DNA from: Mycobacterium sp. DL
GTDB taxonomy: Bacteria > Actinomycetota > Actinomycetes > Mycobacteriales > Mycobacteriaceae
Assembly: GCF_039729195.1 (NCBI RefSeq)
Contig: NZ_CP155796.1
Coordinates: forward strand, 5,890,001-5,954,000
Length of the DNA stretch: 64,000 nucleotides
Direction: 5' to 3'
The notes below the pieces were generated by a model. The model made no database searches, was not told where the DNA came from, and saw only the letters and a list, made by a program, of their open reading frames with translations. Positions 62,375-64,000 of this stretch are shown here, piece after piece. Position numbers and translations under genes: made by a program. Each line of letters starts with the position of its first letter. Within the stretch, counting starts at the first letter, position 1.

Positions 62375-62496
62375 ATGAGTAGCTCCGCTGAACGTGCCGC
62401 ACAACTCGACCTCGTCGGCGTCTCAAATCGGCCTACCCCGAACTTCCTGACGCACCGACTCCCGACCTGCTCGACCACGACCGTTTCGTCGCCTAC
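62375..62496 (+). other. Displaced N-terminal coding of the fused beta-alpha subunit (frameshift)
   Basis: From ATG 62375 (with GAGG upstream) the reading gives 'MSSSAERAAQLDLVG', like the beginning of the family. The continuation 'LKSAYPELPDAPTPDLLDHD' then 'RFVAYMKPVHDVGG' lies in another frame, from 62422. A one-base loss near 62420-62421 restores a single frame. So the true gene probably begins at 62375, but in this sequence its start is out of frame. Confidence 0.65.
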
Positions 62497-63210
62497 ATGA
62501 AGCCGGTGCACGACGTCGGCGGTGAGCCGGACGCCCCGATGAAGTACGAGAACAAGGACTACGAGTACTGGGAGCACATGACCTATGTGATCTGCGAAGT
62601 GCTTGCCTGGCGCGGCATTTGGCTGTCCGAGGAGCGGCGGCGGATCGGCAATGTCGACGTCGGTCGTGCGGTGTATCTCGGCTTTCCCTATTACGGTCGC
62701 TGGCTGTTGTCCGTGGCACGTGTGCTGATCGAGAAGCACCACATCGGCCTCACCGAACTCAGCGAGCGGATGGCCGAGGTCAAAGAGCGTTACGCCGGCG
62801 GACTCGAGGGAAAGGCCCTCGAGGCGCGCCCCAAGTCCGAGGGCGACGGAACACAGGTCAAGCGCAACAGTCACGTGGTGCACGCGGTGGGCAAAGGCGA
62901 TCCGCAGGTCTATGCGGGCAAGGCCGGCGAACCGAAGTTCAAGGTCGGCGACCCCGTCGTCGTGCGGGAGTTGCCGGTGCTGTTCTACACCCGCACCCCC
63001 GAGTACGTGCGCGGCGCCAAGGGCGAGATCGCCGCGGTGGCCTACGAAAGCCCGGCCGCCGAGGACGAGACGTGGGACATCCCCGACGCCCAGCCCGAAT
63101 GGTTCTACGTCGTCCGGTTCCGCATGTCCGAACTGTGGAACGACTTCAACGGGCCGGCCACAGACAGTCTCCGGACTGAGATTCCCGAGCGCTGGCTGCA
63201 GGCCGGCTGA
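62497..63210 (+). CDS. Thiocyanate hydrolase/nitrile hydratase, fused beta-alpha subunit (5' end frameshifted)
   Basis: 237 residues from the first in-frame ATG, 'MKPVHDVGGEPDAPMKYENK'. The first part corresponds to the beta subunit of Thiobacillus thioparus thiocyanate hydrolase ('EHMTYVICEVLAWRGIWLSEERRR', 'YLGFPYYGRWLLSVAR'), and the second part to its alpha subunit ('KFKVGDPVVVRELPVLFYTRTPEYVRGAKG', 'YESPAAEDETWD', 'RTEIPERWLQ'); quoted in short form. So the two subunits that are separate in Thiobacillus are one chain here. The enzyme hydrolyses thiocyanate or a nitrile. The ATG lacks a ribosome-binding site. See the finding on the frameshift. Confidence 0.75.
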   Translation: MKPVHDVGGEPDAPMKYENKDYEYWEHMTYVICEVLAWRGIWLSEERRRIGNVDVGRAVYLGFPYYGRWLLSVARVLIEKHHIGLTELSERMAEVKERYAGGLEGKALEARPKSEGDGTQVKRNSHVVHAVGKGDPQVYAGKAGEPKFKVGDPVVVRELPVLFYTRTPEYVRGAKGEIAAVAYESPAAEDETWDIPDAQPEWFYVVRFRMSELWNDFNGPATDSLRTEIPERWLQAG

Positions 63211-63220
63211 ACGGAGAAAC

Positions 63221-63925
63221 ATGACAGCGCACGACCACGACCACGACCGCACCGTCAAGCCGATGGTCGACGAGGTCACCGACTTCGAGATCCTCGAGAT
63301 CGCCCTGCGCGAATTGTGCATCGAGAAGGGCATCTTCACCGCAGAGGAACATCGGCGCTTCACCGAGTTCGCCGAGCAGATCGGTCCCACTCCTGCCGCC
63401 CGTCTGGTGGCCCGCGCCTGGCTCGATCCCGATTTCAAGAGTCTTGCCCTCGCCGAACCGATGACGGCGAGCAAGGAAGTCGGCGTCGACTGGCTCGAAC
63501 CGACCGGGTTCGGCACCCCCAGCGATTTCACGGCCTTCCAGATCCTGGAGGACACCCCGACGGTGCACCACGTGATCGTCTGTGCCCTGTGCTCGTGTTA
63601 TCCGCGACCGATCCTCGGCAACTCCCCGGAGTGGTACCGCACACCCAATTACCGTCGGCGCCTGGTGCGTTGGCCGCGTCAGGTGCTCGCGGAGTTCGGC
63701 CTCTACCTGACCGACGATGTCGAGGTGAGGGTGCAGGACTCCAACCAGAAGCACCGGTTCATGGTCATGCCGATCCGCCCCGAGGGCACCGACGACTGGA
63801 CCGAGGATCAGCTGACCGAGATCATCACCCGCGACTGCCTGATCGGCGTGGCACTGCCCAAGGCCGGAGTCACGACCAACGTCATCACCGACACCCGTGC
63901 CGCGGTGCACCCGGACGGCGTCTGA
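63221..63925 (+). CDS. Thiocyanate hydrolase gamma subunit-like (nitrile hydratase alpha family)
   Basis: 234 residues. A His-rich start ('HDHDHDR'), then 'DFEILEIALRELCIEKGIFT', and the metal-binding claw 'VCALCSCYPRPILG' with Cys121, Cys124 and Cys126, in which two Cys are oxidised in the active enzyme. The cobalt-type (Tyr after Cys) pattern CxLCSCY matches; here Ala replaces the common Thr. 'SPEWYRTPNYRRRLVRWPRQVL' and 'NQKHRFMVMPIRPEGTDDWTEDQL' follow the Thiobacillus ScnC sequence. Thiocyanate hydrolase yields carbonyl sulfide and ammonia. GGAGA site precedes ATG 63221. Confidence 0.8.
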   Translation: MTAHDHDHDRTVKPMVDEVTDFEILEIALRELCIEKGIFTAEEHRRFTEFAEQIGPTPAARLVARAWLDPDFKSLALAEPMTASKEVGVDWLEPTGFGTPSDFTAFQILEDTPTVHHVIVCALCSCYPRPILGNSPEWYRTPNYRRRLVRWPRQVLAEFGLYLTDDVEVRVQDSNQKHRFMVMPIRPEGTDDWTEDQLTEIITRDCLIGVALPKAGVTTNVITDTRAAVHPDGV

Positions 63926-63927
63926 CA

Positions 63928-64000
63928 ATGGACCGGCCCGTCGACAGCGACGTGTTGCAGCACCTCGTCGATCGTCGTCAGGTGTGGCCGGCGATGGCGG
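63928..64000 (+). CDS. Start of a next gene in the operon (partial)
   Basis: ATG 63928, two bases after the gamma-subunit stop, reads 'MDRPVDSDVLQHLVDRRQV' and is open to the window end. In nitrile hydratase clusters a metal-insertion activator or an accessory protein commonly follows. The 24 residues visible are not enough to assign a family. Spacing suggests co-transcription. Confidence 0.5.
   Translation, partial: MDRPVDSDVLQHLVDRRQVWPAMA

Overview
The window looks like chromosome of an environmental, fast-growing mycobacterium (Mycolicibacterium-type). The DNA is GC-rich with strong GC bias at third codon positions. The gene families also fit: a WS/DGAT acyltransferase, an LpqN-type lipoprotein, a cutinase-like protein, a deazaflavin (F420)-type Ddn-like protein, a mycobacterial type of methylenetetrahydrofolate reductase, DUF5313, a 13E12-family remnant and an LCM-type SAM methyltransferase. 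I see no rRNA, tRNA, CRISPR array, prophage or intact insertion sequence.

Layout. 1-5.4 kb: end of a DoxX-like membrane protein, MTHFR, a lipoprotein, SelO AMPylase and WS/DGAT. 5.4-10.1 kb: a PucR regulator divergent from mmsA and a class III aminotransferase (beta-alanine or branched-chain type catabolism). 10.1-19.8 kb: mostly conserved genes, including a secreted protein made of 17-residue Gly/Pro repeats, SDR, CobW GTPase, DUF2237, MOSC, a ferritin-like helical protein, a haem-oxygenase-fold di-iron protein convergent with and overlapping a CDGSH gene, a protein methyltransferase, DUF3159 and MscS. 20-24 kb: an accessory metabolic island (carboxymuconolactone decarboxylase-like protein, HutC-type GntR, 3-hydroxyisobutyrate dehydrogenase-like protein, orphan TctC) with one promoter sequence used twice. 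24-40.7 kb: DUF5313/MarR, cutinase, EEP nuclease, PhoU, Zn-alcohol dehydrogenase, small membrane proteins, DUF899, Nudix, phospholipase D, MarR-MFS, a beta-glucosidase gene broken by an amber codon, dialkylglycine decarboxylase, an LpqN lipoprotein, and several very small genes.

40.7-47.8 kb: a divergent locus with ABC permease/ATPase, a 2OG-Fe(II) oxygenase, a GntR regulator and an amidohydrolase on one side, and a substrate-binding lipoprotein plus a second 2OG-Fe(II) oxygenase on the other. The shared 271-bp intergenic region holds three ATTrCATGTAAT-like palindromes. 47.8-54 kb: Ski2-like helicase, secreted protein, an alpha/beta hydrolase with a displaced catalytic residue, release factor 3. 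54-56.5 kb: the most unusual locus, a tiny protein of three 23-residue repeats followed by a Cupin_4/JmjC-type oxygenase and a sucrase/ferredoxin-like protein, which looks like a peptide-modification cassette. 56.5-59.3 kb: ICMT-type methyltransferase, type III polyketide synthase and an LCM methyltransferase. 59.3-64 kb: SRPBCC, Ddn-like, GDPD and NmrA-like genes, then thiocyanate-hydrolase-type genes (fused beta-alpha subunit and gamma subunit); the 5' end of the fused gene appears frameshifted.

Two conserved genes carry single-site lesions (amber at 36964-36966; apparent 1-nt loss near 62420). Either these are real decay events or the sequence has isolated base errors. Family assignments are from recognition of sequence motifs; no database search was run.
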